Shown here: positions 54,321 through 63,771 of the stretch, piece by piece
How positions within the stretch are numbered: position 1 is the stretch's first letter
Layout: every line of letters begins with the position of its first letter
Source of the DNA: Micromonospora sp. KC213
GTDB lineage: Bacteria > Actinomycetota > Actinomycetes > Mycobacteriales > Micromonosporaceae
DNA: 64,000 nt
Reading direction: 5' to 3'
NCBI RefSeq assembly: GCF_004348325.1
Contig: NZ_SMKF01000007.1
Span: forward strand, 1 to 64,000
Translations under genes and position numbers: made by a program
The notes under the pieces: model-generated
What the model saw: only the letters and a program-made list of their open reading frames with translations
What the model was told of the DNA's origin: nothing
The model's database searches: none

Positions 54321-54850
54321 CGCACCCTCCTCGGTTCTCTGGTGGCCCCTGCGGGCATCGCCTGCCACTCCTCGCCGAGCAGGTCGCGCATCGCCGCCAG
54401 GCCGCGAGCGGTCTGGCTCTTCACGGTTCCGGTGGAAAGGCCGAGCACGGTGGCCGTCTCCTGGACCGACAAGTCGCAGAAGAACCGCAACACCAGAACG
54501 GTGCGCTGCCCCCGGCTGACCTTCGCGAGCGCGGCCTGCACCGCATGCGAGTCCTCCACACTCGGTCCGGCGCGGGCCGCGGTGTCGGGATCCCGCCAGG
54601 CGAGCAGAACGCGTGCCCAGCCCTTGCGGGTCTCGTCGATGTAGCGGCGCACCAGGATGCGGTGCACGTAGCCGTCGAGGTTGCCGACCATGCGGATCCT
54701 CTTCCAGCGCAGATAGACCGCGACGAGCGCGGACTGCACGATGTCATCGGCGCGGTCGGCGTCACCGCACAACAAGAAAGCCGTACGCCTGAGCCGGTCC
54801 AACGCCGCCGAGACGTACTCGACGTACTCCCGGTCTTCCTCTGCCGACAA
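54317..54850 (-). CDS. ECF sigma factor (SigE-family, sigma-70)
   Basis: 177 residues. Region 2 includes RRTAFLLCGDADRADDIVQS and YLRWKRIRMVGNLDGYVHRI. Region 4 has VSRGQRTVLVLRFFCDLSVQ and ETATVLGLSTGTVKSQTARG (DNA-recognition helix), ending in a short basic tail. Size and motifs fit the actinobacterial SigE-like ECF group that acts without a SnoaL tail. First gene of a three-gene operon with ATGA couplings. It would direct transcription of its own operon and unknown targets. Confidence 0.92.
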   Translation of the reverse strand: MSAEEDREYVEYVSAALDRLRRTAFLLCGDADRADDIVQSALVAVYLRWKRIRMVGNLDGYVHRILVRRYIDETRKGWARVLLAWRDPDTAARAGPSVEDSHAVQAALAKVSRGQRTVLVLRFFCDLSVQETATVLGLSTGTVKSQTARGLAAMRDLLGEEWQAMPAGATREPRRVR

Positions 54851-54954
54851 GGCATGACTCCTTCCTTCGGCGTCACACCTCTATCGCGCCCAGACCGCAG
54901 GAAGGTTGTCACCCATCGGCCGGGACAACAGCCGTCCGAGGACCTGCCACTGCC

Positions 54955-55098
54955 ATGCAGCGGATCCGGCGGCTGACGTGCGCGATCCTGGACGGCACGC
55001 CTATTCCGATCGACCGCGTCGCCGGTCAGCAGCCGTGCTCCTCCGGTAAGCACCAACGGCACGGGATGAACGTGCAGGTCATCGCCGATGCCGCTGGC
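54955..55098 (+). pseudogene. IS5-type transposase internal fragment
   Basis: RIRRLTCAILDGTPIPIDRV followed by GKHQRHGMNVQVIADAAG is the first-Asp block of IS5 DDE transposases. It passes directly into MFS-transporter sequence, so the junction is a recombination scar. Confidence 0.7.
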
Positions 55099-55755
55099 CG
55101 GCGCGGTCGCGGCGCACTGGTCCTGGCGGGCAGCGCTGGTTCTGCCCGTGCTGTCCGTCGCCGCGGTTCCCCCGTGCTGGCCCCTCACCGCCCACGCGCC
55201 ACGCCGAGATCGGGTGGACTGGCCTGCCGCCGGTCTGCTCGCGGTCGCCGCCGCCGGACTGCTGCTGACCGCGCAGCGTGCTGCCGGGCAGGCAGGCGCG
55301 AGGCCCACCGTGATTACCGCTGTCACTACGGCAGCCGCCGCTGCGAGTCTGGCGATTCGTCAGCGGACGCGCCCTGACGGGCTCCTCGGTCGGCACACTC
55401 TGTCCGCCCGATGGTTCCGGCACGCCGCAACTACCGGCGCGAGCGTGTACGCAGGCCTGTTCACCGTTCGGTACGCCGCTCCTCACCTGCTCAGCCGCCA
55501 GGGCCACAGCACGATGGGCATCGGCCTACTTCTGCTGCCCGGCGCCGTAGTCGGGGCGGCGCTTGCCTGGACTGCCGCACGATCGGCGCGTCGGCTGTCC
55601 GCCGGGCGTGTGCTGGCCGCGGTGAGTCTGTTGCTGGCCGCGGCCCTGTGCCACGCCGCCACTGATCCGCGGACCTGGCCGGTCGCGGCGGCCAGCACGG
55701 CGGCGTTCACCGCCTCCGCCGTCGCGCAGGCGCTGCTCACCGCGCAACCACCACC
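55088..55755 (+). pseudogene. Internal fragment of an MFS drug transporter
   Basis: Begins HWSWRAALVLPVLSVAAVPP, the WRW-F-N-P motif after span six of DHA2-type transporters, and continues through six or seven Ala/Leu-rich spans (AAGLLAVAAAGLLLTAQRAA, GIGLLLLPGAVVGAALAWTA). It ends at about 55755 in IS256 sequence. Both ends are foreign, so it is inactive. Confidence 0.65.
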
Positions 55756-55759
55756 CACA

Positions 55760-55925
55760 CCGCCGTCGAACTTCGCGGCTGACTCGGGCTTTGCAGTAGG
55801 TGGCGTCGAGGAAGACGTAGGGAAACGCGGCCGAGGCCAGGGATCGGTCGCGGAAGGCCCCACTTCCTCGTCCAGATCGGCGCAGATGCGCGACACCTCG
55901 GACTTGGAGATGAGCTGATCGAGTC
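55760..55925 (-). pseudogene. IS256-family transposase fragment
   Basis: Minus-strand LISKSEVSRICADLDEEVG followed in other frames by AFPYVFLDATYCKAR-like text is a mutator-type transposase block. It is distinct in sequence from the element at 41003-42201, and only about 55 codons remain. Confidence 0.6.
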
Positions 55926-56063
55926 GATGTGCCGGTAGCAGTCCCTGCCGTGGGCCGCGATCAGCGGCCGAGTACCAGATAGGCGAGGAGTGCCCCGGCC
56001 TCGCAGGAAGCCGGGGCACTCGGCGCGCCACGGGGCCGATCGAGACGCCTACCATCGAGTGGG

Positions 56064-57422
56064 TCAGTGGGGCATGCGGCGCAGGAATGCGTCGGTCACG
56101 CCGTTGGTGTCGCCCGGTACCAAATTCGTGGCCGCCGAGGCGAAGGCGACGTGTCGGCCGTCTCGGGTGACCACCCCGTTGTAGCTGCCGTCGTTGCCCT
56201 GTCCGCCGTCGGCCGCCAGGCTGGCCCGGACGGTCGTGCCGGCGCGCAGGTCTCGCAGAAACACGTCGGCTACACCGTTGGTGTCGCCCGACACCAGGTC
56301 GGTGGCGTCGGAGCTGAAGACAACGTACCGGCCGTCCGCGCTCATCATCGGGCCGTAACTGCTGCCGCCGGTGGCCTGCCCACCATCGGCCGCCAGGCTG
56401 GCCCGGACGGTCGTGCCGGCGCGCAGGTCTCGTAGGAACACGTCGGCGACGCCGTTGGTGTCGCCGGAAACCAGGTTGGTGGCCTCGGAGGTGAACGCTA
56501 CGATCCGGCCGTCCGCGCTCATCGTCGGAGAGACGGTCAGCGCGTTTGCTTGTGCGCCGGTGGTGGACACGTTCACCCGCCGGAGGCTGCCGGTGCGCAT
56601 GTCACGGATGAACACGTCGGCGACGCCGTTGGTGTCGCCGGGAACCAACGCCGCCTCGGAGGTGAACGTCACGTACCGGCCGTTGGCGCTGATCGCCGGT
56701 GCGTCGGACGGTGCGTCGGCGTTCATGCCGCTGACCCGGACGGTGGTACCGGCCTGCCGGTCACGCAGGAAGATGTCGGCCACCCCGTTGGTGTCACCCG
56801 GCACCACGTTGGTGGCTTCGGAGACGAACGCCACGAACCGAGCGTCGGCGCTGATGGCCGGAGCGTAGCTGCGGGCGTCGGCCTCGGTGCCGCCATTGGT
56901 CAGGGTGACCCGGCTGGTGCTGCCCGTGCGGCGGTCGTGGACGAAGCCGTCGGAAACCCCGTTGGTGTCGCCGGGCACCAGATTGGTGGCGTCAGACGTG
57001 AAAGAGACGTACCGGCCGTCCGGACTCAGGGACTGGCCGTAGCTGGAGCTGTCGCCCACAACTCCCGCAGTGGACTGGCTGACCCGGCTCGTGGTGCCGG
57101 TGCGGCGGTCGCGAACCAGCACGTCCCAGGTGTTGTTGGTGTCGTCCGGCACCAGGTTCGGCGAGGCGGAGGCGAAGGCGACGTACCGGCCGTCCGCGCT
57201 CGCCGCAAAGGGCTCGCTGCGGTACTCGGTGGCCTGGCCGCCCTTGCTGTCCACGCTGATCCGGGTGGTAGCTGGCGGTGCGGCGGCGGAGGCGGCAGGT
57301 GCGACGCCGACGGCGAGGCAGCCGAGCACGGCCACGCCGGCAGCGGCGGTGCTGATCGGGCGGCGCAGGCAAGACCGTACGGTCCTGCGATGGGTGGCGG
57401 GTGTCGCGAATTGTGTCGTCAT
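56064..57422 (-). CDS. Secreted seven-bladed beta-propeller (PD40/TolB-like) with DTNG calcium-type loops
   Basis: 452 residues from the ATG at 57422. Signal peptide: AAAGVAVLGCLAVGVAPAASA. Seven near-identical blades of about 55-60 residues follow, each with SADGRYVAFxSxATNLV-type PD40 strands and a loop VPGDTNGVADVFLRDxRTGTT. The repeated Asp-x-Asn-Gly-x-x-Asp loop is a known calcium-binding form. The first blade departs (VPDDTNNTWDVLVRD). No catalytic residues are seen. Likely a structural or binding protein outside the cell. Confidence 0.85.
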   Translation of the reverse strand: MTTQFATPATHRRTVRSCLRRPISTAAAGVAVLGCLAVGVAPAASAAAPPATTRISVDSKGGQATEYRSEPFAASADGRYVAFASASPNLVPDDTNNTWDVLVRDRRTGTTSRVSQSTAGVVGDSSSYGQSLSPDGRYVSFTSDATNLVPGDTNGVSDGFVHDRRTGSTSRVTLTNGGTEADARSYAPAISADARFVAFVSEATNVVPGDTNGVADIFLRDRQAGTTVRVSGMNADAPSDAPAISANGRYVTFTSEAALVPGDTNGVADVFIRDMRTGSLRRVNVSTTGAQANALTVSPTMSADGRIVAFTSEATNLVSGDTNGVADVFLRDLRAGTTVRASLAADGGQATGGSSYGPMMSADGRYVVFSSDATDLVSGDTNGVADVFLRDLRAGTTVRASLAADGGQGNDGSYNGVVTRDGRHVAFASAATNLVPGDTNGVTDAFLRRMPH

Positions 57423-57773
57423 ACCTGGTTGGGCTCGGGCTGGGGCGCGATTGTTCGCCCGTGTCCGGTACCCGATACTCCAGTCGCCGCCATTCGGCAC
57501 CGTCGCTGCCGGGTGTGTCGACACGCGTCACCCTGCGGCACCGGATTGCGCCCGACCAGCGGCGGAACGCGAGTCGCCTGGCGCTACTTTAGGACTGGGT
57601 GCTGGCCGACCGAAGCCCAAATCTGACGAAGGACCGCACCAAGAGCACGGACGGACAGTGCGACGCCGAGCGGCAGGTCTACCTGCCCGCCTGTGCGGAA
57701 CGGATCGGCGCGCTTGACGGGCTACCCGTGCCATCGGGCACAGCTACGACTCGACCGGCCTGGGAGAAGCGGC
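57423..57773. other. No gene seen upstream of the propeller gene
   Basis: Frames here are short and low-quality; promoter region of the minus-strand propeller gene at its left end. Confidence 0.4.
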
Positions 57774-58784
57774 TCACCGGCATGCCCATCGAGCGGTACA
57801 GCCGGAGGCGGTCGGACGGGGTGCCGCGGAGCCTTCGAACGAGCGCGGGTGGTAGACGACCGCGCGGCTGACACCCCAGACCGGGCGGATCGACGCGGCG
57901 ATGCGGCCGTGGTCATCGAGGTCGACGACCGTGCCCGCCGTGCTGACCCCGGCGAGGCTGAGGTCGTGCAGGACGCCGCGCCGCCACAGTGCCGGGCGGG
58001 CGCTTCCGTCGGTGGCCTGGGAGGTGGCCAGGATCTCGCCGCGGTTGTTGATCGCCCGCAGCTCCGTGAAGCTGCCGCCGAGGGTGCCGACGTCCAGGGC
58101 GCGGCCGTGCCGCCAGAGGATGCCGCGCGGGAACTGCATGGCCGAGAACTGCCAGCCGATCAACCAGCCGTGGTCGTTGAGGGCGTACGTGTTGCTGCGG
58201 TTGAAGGGGCCGGCGCCGAGGTCGGTGACCCGGTTACGGTGCCACAGGGCGGCGTGGTAGCCGCCCGGCACGTGCATTCCGCCGGAGACCTGGCCGTGCT
58301 CGTTGACGTCGGACACCTCGGCGAGGGGCAAGGGCCGGGCGCGGCCGTTCGTCCACAGGACGGGGCCTTCGGCGGTGCGGCTGACGACCTGGCCGCGGTC
58401 GTTGATCGCCACGGGCAGGGCGGACGGGTCGCCCAGCGACCGCAGGACCCCGCGGTGCCAGACGTACCCGCCGGAGCCGTCGCCGTGGCCGCCGACGACC
58501 TGGCCATGGTCGTTGACGTCAATCGGGTTGAAGGCGCCGAGATCGATCATCCGGCCGTCGCGCCAGAGGAACCCGCGGAAGGTGCCGTCGGCGGCCTGGG
58601 CACGGCCAACCACGTCGCCGCGGTCGTTCATGGCGGTGGCGTAGCTGCTGTCGCCGCCGAAGGTGCCGAGGTCCACCACGCGGTAGCTGGCCAGGGCGCC
58701 GGGCGCAACGGCGGCGGGGGATGCGAGGGTGGGTGCGGCCGTCAAGGCGGCCGCGAGGAGAGCGGTCGCGAGGATGGATGGCAT
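57774..58784 (-). CDS. Secreted HAF-repeat protein
   Basis: 336 residues from the ATG at 58784. Signal peptide about 1-22 (LATALLAAALTAAPTLA). Repeated units of the form A(M/I)NDRGDVVG...FLWRDGRMIDLG occur at least six times (AINDRGQVVSRTAEGPVLWT, VSDVNEHGQVSGGMHVPGGY, AINNRGEILATSQATDGSAR), the HAF family signature, which gives a beta-propeller. Function unknown in bacteria. It is a soluble counterpart of the membrane HAF protein at 53109-54320. Confidence 0.85.
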   Translation of the reverse strand: MPSILATALLAAALTAAPTLASPAAVAPGALASYRVVDLGTFGGDSSYATAMNDRGDVVGRAQAADGTFRGFLWRDGRMIDLGAFNPIDVNDHGQVVGGHGDGSGGYVWHRGVLRSLGDPSALPVAINDRGQVVSRTAEGPVLWTNGRARPLPLAEVSDVNEHGQVSGGMHVPGGYHAALWHRNRVTDLGAGPFNRSNTYALNDHGWLIGWQFSAMQFPRGILWRHGRALDVGTLGGSFTELRAINNRGEILATSQATDGSARPALWRRGVLHDLSLAGVSTAGTVVDLDDHGRIAASIRPVWGVSRAVVYHPRSFEGSAAPRPTASGCTARWACR

Positions 58785-58985
58785 GGGACGGCTCCCTCCG
58801 GAGCGTCGCCGGGCGAAAGGTGCGCTCAGCCTAGGCCCGTCCCACCACGCCGCCAGGGTGCAGTCACGTAGCCGACAGCCTCGCCGTCCGCCACGCCTTA
58901 TTGGTGGTTAGCAAGCAGGCTTCTTTCTGCGAGGGGTCATAAGTCGAATGAGCGATGGCAGCACGCCCAGGCCGGGTAAGCCGGC

Positions 58986-59309
58986 GTCACCGTCGGTTTC
59001 GTGCTTGACGGCATCCCTGGACGCCTCGTCACCGCCAGCTCGGCTGGTCGGCTCACCCACGTCGACCTACGGGTCGGCAAACACGGCTCGACACTGGCCG
59101 GCTTGACCGAGACGCTGTCCACCACGATCACCACCGGCCTCCAGGCCCGCATGCCCTGCCCGGGGTTCATGACCGAACTGCGGCACACCCACTACGTTCC
59201 CCCTCGACACCACCACCGATCCGGCCGTCCCGCAGGCGACATCGCCGAGGCGCCTACCTCGCGCGCCGCCTACACCTGCCACAAGCGCTACCTCAAACTC
59301 ACCATTTGA
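58986..59309 (+). pseudogene. Possible C-terminal fragment of a B12-dependent ribonucleotide reductase-like protein
   Basis: VDLRVGKHGSTLAGLTETLS recalls the end of adenosylcobalamin-dependent RNR (KQGSTLAGMLDAFAIA...GLQ), and MPCPGFMTELRHTHYVP may correspond to the KF..MRFEPAG block. No start, and the end is out of frame. The assignment is tentative. Confidence 0.35.
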
Positions 59310-59316
59310 GACATGC

Positions 59317-59631
59317 TTTTAGTACGACAACGGCAAGCACGGGTTCACCTCCAACCGCAACCCGGGCACGATGACGTTGTCGAACAACACCAGCATCGGC
59401 AACGCCCAGCGCAACCTCACCTTCGACGCCGGCTCTTCGGTGTTCCGCGACAACACCTCCTGCGACAGCGGCTCGACCGACCGGATCGTCAGCGACGCCG
59501 ACGGCTCCAACCAGTTCTCAAACGGCATGAACGGATCCCGGTGCGCGAACCACACCGGAACTCTGGGCTGGTCCTTCGCCTCCGAGGGTCGCCTCGTGGT
59601 GACCCTCGGCGGCCGGGTGGTCACCCCGTAG
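59317..59631 (+). pseudogene. C-terminal end of a right-handed beta-helix polysaccharide lyase
   Basis: DNGKHGFTSNRNPGTMTLSN then NAQRNLTFDAGSSVFRDNTS and SFASEGRLVVTLGGRVVTP match the end of PL9-type pectate lyases. The catalytic part is missing and the frame enters from unrelated sequence. Confidence 0.6.
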
Positions 59632-59754
59632 CCGCGGACCGACCACGTGTCGACCCACCCCGGTCAGGGCGGCTCCGACGTGACCAGGAAACAGCCGAAG
59701 ACGCCCTGACTCGGCCGGCAGGCCGGCGACCACCACCCGGCCGCCGACGGGCCC

Positions 59755-60267
59755 TCAGATGGCGGAGGCCGCACTGACCTTCCAGGCGCCCCCGTCGGGC
59801 ACCAGCGTGAGCAGCACCCGGTTCTGGTCCACCTTCTCGCCGGCGGTGTTGACGTTGCGCCGGTACTGGTTCAGGTAGACCAGCAACTCCACTCGGTCCG
59901 CCGTGGCGCTCACCACCCCCGTCGCGGAGACCTCCGCCAGCACCACCGCCTGCTGCTTGACGACGGTCTGCTTGAGCGTCGTCGTGGTCTGGGCGTACTC
60001 CCGGGCGAAGGGCCCGGTGACGAAGCTGCGGCCGTTCGCGACGCTGTCGTCGAAGGTGCGGTGGTCGTAGGAGAAGATCGCCTTGGCGGCGGCGGGGGCG
60101 GTAGCCAGCGCCTGCCGGACGGCGGCGTCCCGCCGCTCGGCGCCGCGGTCGCCGTGCCAGCCCAGGCCGGCGGCGGCCGCCGCCAGCAGGATCGCCGTGA
60201 CCAACGCCGGGATCGGCCGGACGCGGCGGAGGGCGGGCCGCCAGCGGGCCGGGTCGAGAGTACGCAT
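59755..60267 (-). CDS. Mce-associated membrane protein (second of two)
   Basis: 170 residues from the ATG at 60267 (MRTLDPARW), with GGAG upstream. One N-terminal span (IPALVTAILLAAAAAGLGW), then an outside domain with SYDHRTFDDSVANGRSFVTG and LLVYLNQYRRNVN, characteristic of Mce-associated (Mas) proteins that assemble with Mce complexes. Last gene of the mce operon. Confidence 0.88.
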   Translation of the reverse strand: MRTLDPARWRPALRRVRPIPALVTAILLAAAAAGLGWHGDRGAERRDAAVRQALATAPAAAKAIFSYDHRTFDDSVANGRSFVTGPFAREYAQTTTTLKQTVVKQQAVVLAEVSATGVVSATADRVELLVYLNQYRRNVNTAGEKVDQNRVLLTLVPDGGAWKVSAASAI

Positions 60268-60293
60268 CGATTCTCCTTGATCGAAGGTGGGCG

Positions 60294-61109
60294 TCAACCG
60301 ACGAACTGCAGGCGGGACACCAGCCACTGACCCGACTCCGGTTCATGGACCAGGTCCATCTGGATTCGGTAGTGCGACGGCCGCCCCTCCGGGGCCTTGA
60401 CGTTCTTCACCGTCGCGTCCACGGCGACCAGGACCACAGCCCGGCGGCGGTCTCCGGAGACCATTCCCGCCCGCAGTACCGACCCCTGCGACTCCACCTT
60501 GTTCTCCACCACGGCCGCCCGGACCTGCGACTGGCCCCGGGCGAACTCCTCCTTGAAGTCGCCCGCCGCCCCGGCGGAGATCCGTTGCAGGTCCCGGTCG
60601 ACGCTCGCCGCGCTGACCGAGACGAAGTTGACAGCGACCTGCTTGGCCGCGGCGAGCGCCCCCTGGCGCGCCTCCTCCACCGCCCGGTCGGCGTACCAGC
60701 GGTGGCCGTACACGACAGCGGCGGCCAGGGTGGCGGCGAGCGCGACCGCCAGCAGGCCCACCAGCGCCCGGCCGGCCGGCGACCCGGTTCGACGCCCGTC
60801 GCCGGTGGCGGTGTCCGGACCGGCGGCAGGCTTGACGACACCGGGACGGCCGCCATCACGCGGCAGGCCATCGACCGGTTCCCGGTCCTCGACACGGCCG
60901 CCATCACGCGGCAGATCCTCGACCGGTTCCCGGTCCTCGACCTCGATCGGCGCCTCGACCGGTTCCCGGTCGAGGCGCCGCAGCACGTCCTCGATGGCCG
61001 TCGCCCGGTTCACCGGCCGGCTGACGAGCCGCCGGCGGGCCGGCCGGCCGGGCACCGCGAGCTTCGCACCCCTGATCACCTTCAGCCTGCCGTCCCTGGG
61101 TGTCTGCAC
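60294..61109 (-). CDS. Mce-associated membrane protein (first of two)
   Basis: 271 residues from a GTG at 61109 with GGAGGA upstream. A long N-terminal cytoplasmic part carries two copies of a charged repeat (EDREPVEDLPRDGGR / EDREPVDGLPRDGGR), then a span (ALVGLLAVALAATLAAAVVY) and an outer Mas domain ending WLVSRLQFVG. The two repeats differ by a few residues, a recent internal duplication. Confidence 0.88.
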   Translation of the reverse strand: MQTPRDGRLKVIRGAKLAVPGRPARRRLVSRPVNRATAIEDVLRRLDREPVEAPIEVEDREPVEDLPRDGGRVEDREPVDGLPRDGGRPGVVKPAAGPDTATGDGRRTGSPAGRALVGLLAVALAATLAAAVVYGHRWYADRAVEEARQGALAAAKQVAVNFVSVSAASVDRDLQRISAGAAGDFKEEFARGQSQVRAAVVENKVESQGSVLRAGMVSGDRRRAVVLVAVDATVKNVKAPEGRPSHYRIQMDLVHEPESGQWLVSRLQFVG

Positions 61110-61132
61110 GACATCCTCCTCCCCACCACCGG

Positions 61133-62377
61133 TCACGGGGTCACCCCGGCCAGCAGCAACTGCTTCCACGACTGGTCCCCGGCGGTCCGGTACTGGCCAC
61201 CCGTCCCGCCGAACTGCAGGGGCCGGCCGTCGCTGCCGAGCACCAGCCCGGTCACCGGGTCGTAGCCGGCCGTGCCGGCCCCCGCCCGGGACGCGCCGCC
61301 CGTGAAGGCCGGCTCGGCCCCCGAGGGCCGCGGCGCGTCCGCGGCGCCGCGTACGCCGGCGCCGGCCGCGCGGTCCGCCGCGCTGCACCCCCGTTCGGGG
61401 CTCCGGTACACGCACGCCGGCGGGTCGTTGGCGTTCAGGACCAGGCCCAGGTGTGCCGTGCCGTCGCCCGGGGTGACCGTGAACCCGCCGGCGACGGTGA
61501 TCGGGTAGACCACCAGCAACTGTTCGATGCCGGGCAGCCGCCGGGCGGCGATGCCGTTGACGGTGATCAGGTTGCCGAGCAGGGTGCCCACGGTCGGTTC
61601 CAGCCCGCGCAGCAGCGCCACCAGTTCCTGCCCGGCCGGCGGGCCGGCGGCGAGCAGGCGGCGCAGGTCGGGGTCGGCGGCCCGGACGGCGGCGGCGAGC
61701 TGGGCCAGCCCGGCCGCCCACCGCCGCAGCGCCTCCGCCGACTCGGCCTGGGTGGCGAGGACGGTCCGGGCGTCCTCGATCAGTGTGAGGGTCTCGGGCA
61801 GAGCCTCGGTCGCGTCGGCGAGCAGCGCGTCACCGGCATCGAGGATCCGCGCCAGCGCCTGCTCGTTGCCGGCGAAGGCGGTGCCCAGCTCGGTGACCAG
61901 CACCGCCAGATCGTCCGGCCCGACCGACCGGACCAGCGCGTCCAGGTTGGACAGCAGCACCTCGGGGGCGAGCGGGACGCCGGTGCGGTCGGCCGGGATC
62001 ACCGCACCGGCGCGCAGGTACGGCCCGGCGTCGCGGTCCGGGCGCAGATCCACGTACTGCTCCCCGACGGCGGAGCGCTGGGCGATCACGGCGCGCAACT
62101 GCGCCGGCACCCGTACGCCCCGCTGGATCCGCAGGTCGGCGCGGACGCCGTCGCCGCGCAGGGTGACCGCGGTGACCCGGCCGACGGGCACGCCGCGGTA
62201 GGTGACCGGGGCGTGCGGGAAGATGCCGCCGGCGCGGGCCAGGTCGAGGTGGACGACATACCCGCCGCCGAGCAGCCGGTCGCCGAGACCGACGTATCGC
62301 ACCCCCACGTAGGTGACGCCGAGCAGGCTCACCACGACGAAGACGAAAACCTTGAGTTTCGTGCCACGCCCGATCAC
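61133..62377 (-). CDS. mceF: Mce-family lipid-binding protein MceF
   Basis: 414 residues. An uncleaved N-terminal helix (KVFVFVVVSLLGVTYVGV), the MlaD/Mce domain (about 40-115: ARAGGIFPHAPVTYRGVPVG, GEQYVDLRPD), then a long helical tunnel-forming region to about 300 and a disordered tail. In Mce complexes six such proteins form a conduit that moves lipids across the envelope. The start overlaps the mceE stop (ATGA). Confidence 0.9.
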   Translation of the reverse strand: MIGRGTKLKVFVFVVVSLLGVTYVGVRYVGLGDRLLGGGYVVHLDLARAGGIFPHAPVTYRGVPVGRVTAVTLRGDGVRADLRIQRGVRVPAQLRAVIAQRSAVGEQYVDLRPDRDAGPYLRAGAVIPADRTGVPLAPEVLLSNLDALVRSVGPDDLAVLVTELGTAFAGNEQALARILDAGDALLADATEALPETLTLIEDARTVLATQAESAEALRRWAAGLAQLAAAVRAADPDLRRLLAAGPPAGQELVALLRGLEPTVGTLLGNLITVNGIAARRLPGIEQLLVVYPITVAGGFTVTPGDGTAHLGLVLNANDPPACVYRSPERGCSAADRAAGAGVRGAADAPRPSGAEPAFTGGASRAGAGTAGYDPVTGLVLGSDGRPLQFGGTGGQYRTAGDQSWKQLLLAGVTP

Positions 62378-63771
62378 GGCAGCAAGCCCCCTTTCAGGAC
62401 GTCGGTCAGGTCACCGGTCTGGCCGGTGATCGCCCCGGTCACCGGCAGCACGCACTGCCCCGACAGCACCGTGCCGGACGGCAGCTCGGTTCCGGCGGGG
62501 AACGCGGTGCCGGGGGGCACCAGCCCCTTCGGCAGGATCAGGCCGTCCACCGGCACCGGCGAGCCGGGCTTGAGCAGCACGCATCCCTCGGGCAGCCGGC
62601 AGTCCTTCGGTGGCGTCCAGGTCGCCGGGAAATTCTTCGGATCGGGCAGGCACCCGGTCAGTGGCAGGTCGGGCAGAGGCAGCGGGCCGGCGTCCGGCCG
62701 GGGCCCGCCCGGGCCGGGCGGCCGGGACGCGCCGGACTTGGGCGGGCGGGCCGTGGCGGGCGGTGCGGGCGCCGCGGCGACCAGGTTGGCCAGGATGCCG
62801 GCGGCGTCGAGGTCGGCGGTGACGGAGAGGTTGACGAAGTCGCCGACGATCGCCCCGGTCACGTTCGGCGGGAACGGGAAGGACAGCATGAAGTCCAGGG
62901 ACTTCGGCAGGTCGTCGCCGGCGCGGACGAGCTGCTCCAGGATCGGTTGCAGCGCCCGTACGCTGGCCAGGGTGTCGTCGCGGCTGCGCTCCACGACGCG
63001 GGTGCCGACCCGGCCGAGCTCACCGAGCGCGGTCAGCGCGCTGGTCAGCTGGGCGCGCTGGCTGACCAGCACGGTCATCCCGGGGGCGAGGGAGTCGACC
63101 GCGTCGCCGACCACCTGCCGTTGCCGGGCCAGCCGGCCGGTGAGCCGGTCGAGCGCCTCGACGGCCCGGACGATGTCGCTCTTCTGCCGCTCCAGCCCGC
63201 CGATGAAGGTGTCGAGCTGGCGCAGCGCGTCGCGGACCGCGGGCTCGCGGCCGTCCAGTGCCGCCGCCAGTTCCTGGTTGATGGTGCGCAGCTGCGCCAG
63301 TCCACCGCCGTTGAGCAGCAGCCCGAGGGCGGCGAGCACCTCCTCGACCTCCGCCCCGCGGCTGGTGCGGACCAGCGGGATGACGTCACCGTCGGCGAGC
63401 CGGCCGCGCGCCGGTTCGGTGGGCGGCGCGGCCACCGTCACGTACTTCTCGCCGAGCAGGCTGCTCTGCCGGACGGCGGCGGTGGCGTTGGCCGGCAGGC
63501 GGACCTCGCGGTCGATGCGCAGGGTCACCCGCGCCGTCCAGCCGGCCAGCGAGATCCTCTCGACGCTGCCCACGGTCACGTCGTCGACCTTGACGGCGGC
63601 CTGCGGCACCAGGTCGAGTACGTCGCTGAACTCGACGGTGACCCGGTATCCGGCGCCGGCCGGCTCGCCACCGGGCAGTGGCAGGTCGGTCACCTCCGGC
63701 AGACCGCACCCGGCGGGCAGTAGCGCCGCGACCAGAACGCCGGCCGCCAGCTGGCGCATCCGGGCGATCAT
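62374..63771 (-). CDS. mceE: Mce-family lipoprotein MceE
   Basis: 465 residues, starting MIARMRQLAAGVLVAALLPA with the lipobox LLPAGCGL, so it is the lipoprotein member, which places it as MceE (LprK type) in the operon order. Mce domain about 40-120 (FSDVLDLVPQAAVKVDDVTV, LLGEKYVTVA), a long coiled helix region, then a Pro-rich tail near 340. Overlaps its neighbours by ATGA at both ends. Confidence 0.92.
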   Translation of the reverse strand: MIARMRQLAAGVLVAALLPAGCGLPEVTDLPLPGGEPAGAGYRVTVEFSDVLDLVPQAAVKVDDVTVGSVERISLAGWTARVTLRIDREVRLPANATAAVRQSSLLGEKYVTVAAPPTEPARGRLADGDVIPLVRTSRGAEVEEVLAALGLLLNGGGLAQLRTINQELAAALDGREPAVRDALRQLDTFIGGLERQKSDIVRAVEALDRLTGRLARQRQVVGDAVDSLAPGMTVLVSQRAQLTSALTALGELGRVGTRVVERSRDDTLASVRALQPILEQLVRAGDDLPKSLDFMLSFPFPPNVTGAIVGDFVNLSVTADLDAAGILANLVAAAPAPPATARPPKSGASRPPGPGGPRPDAGPLPLPDLPLTGCLPDPKNFPATWTPPKDCRLPEGCVLLKPGSPVPVDGLILPKGLVPPGTAFPAGTELPSGTVLSGQCVLPVTGAITGQTGDLTDVLKGGLLP

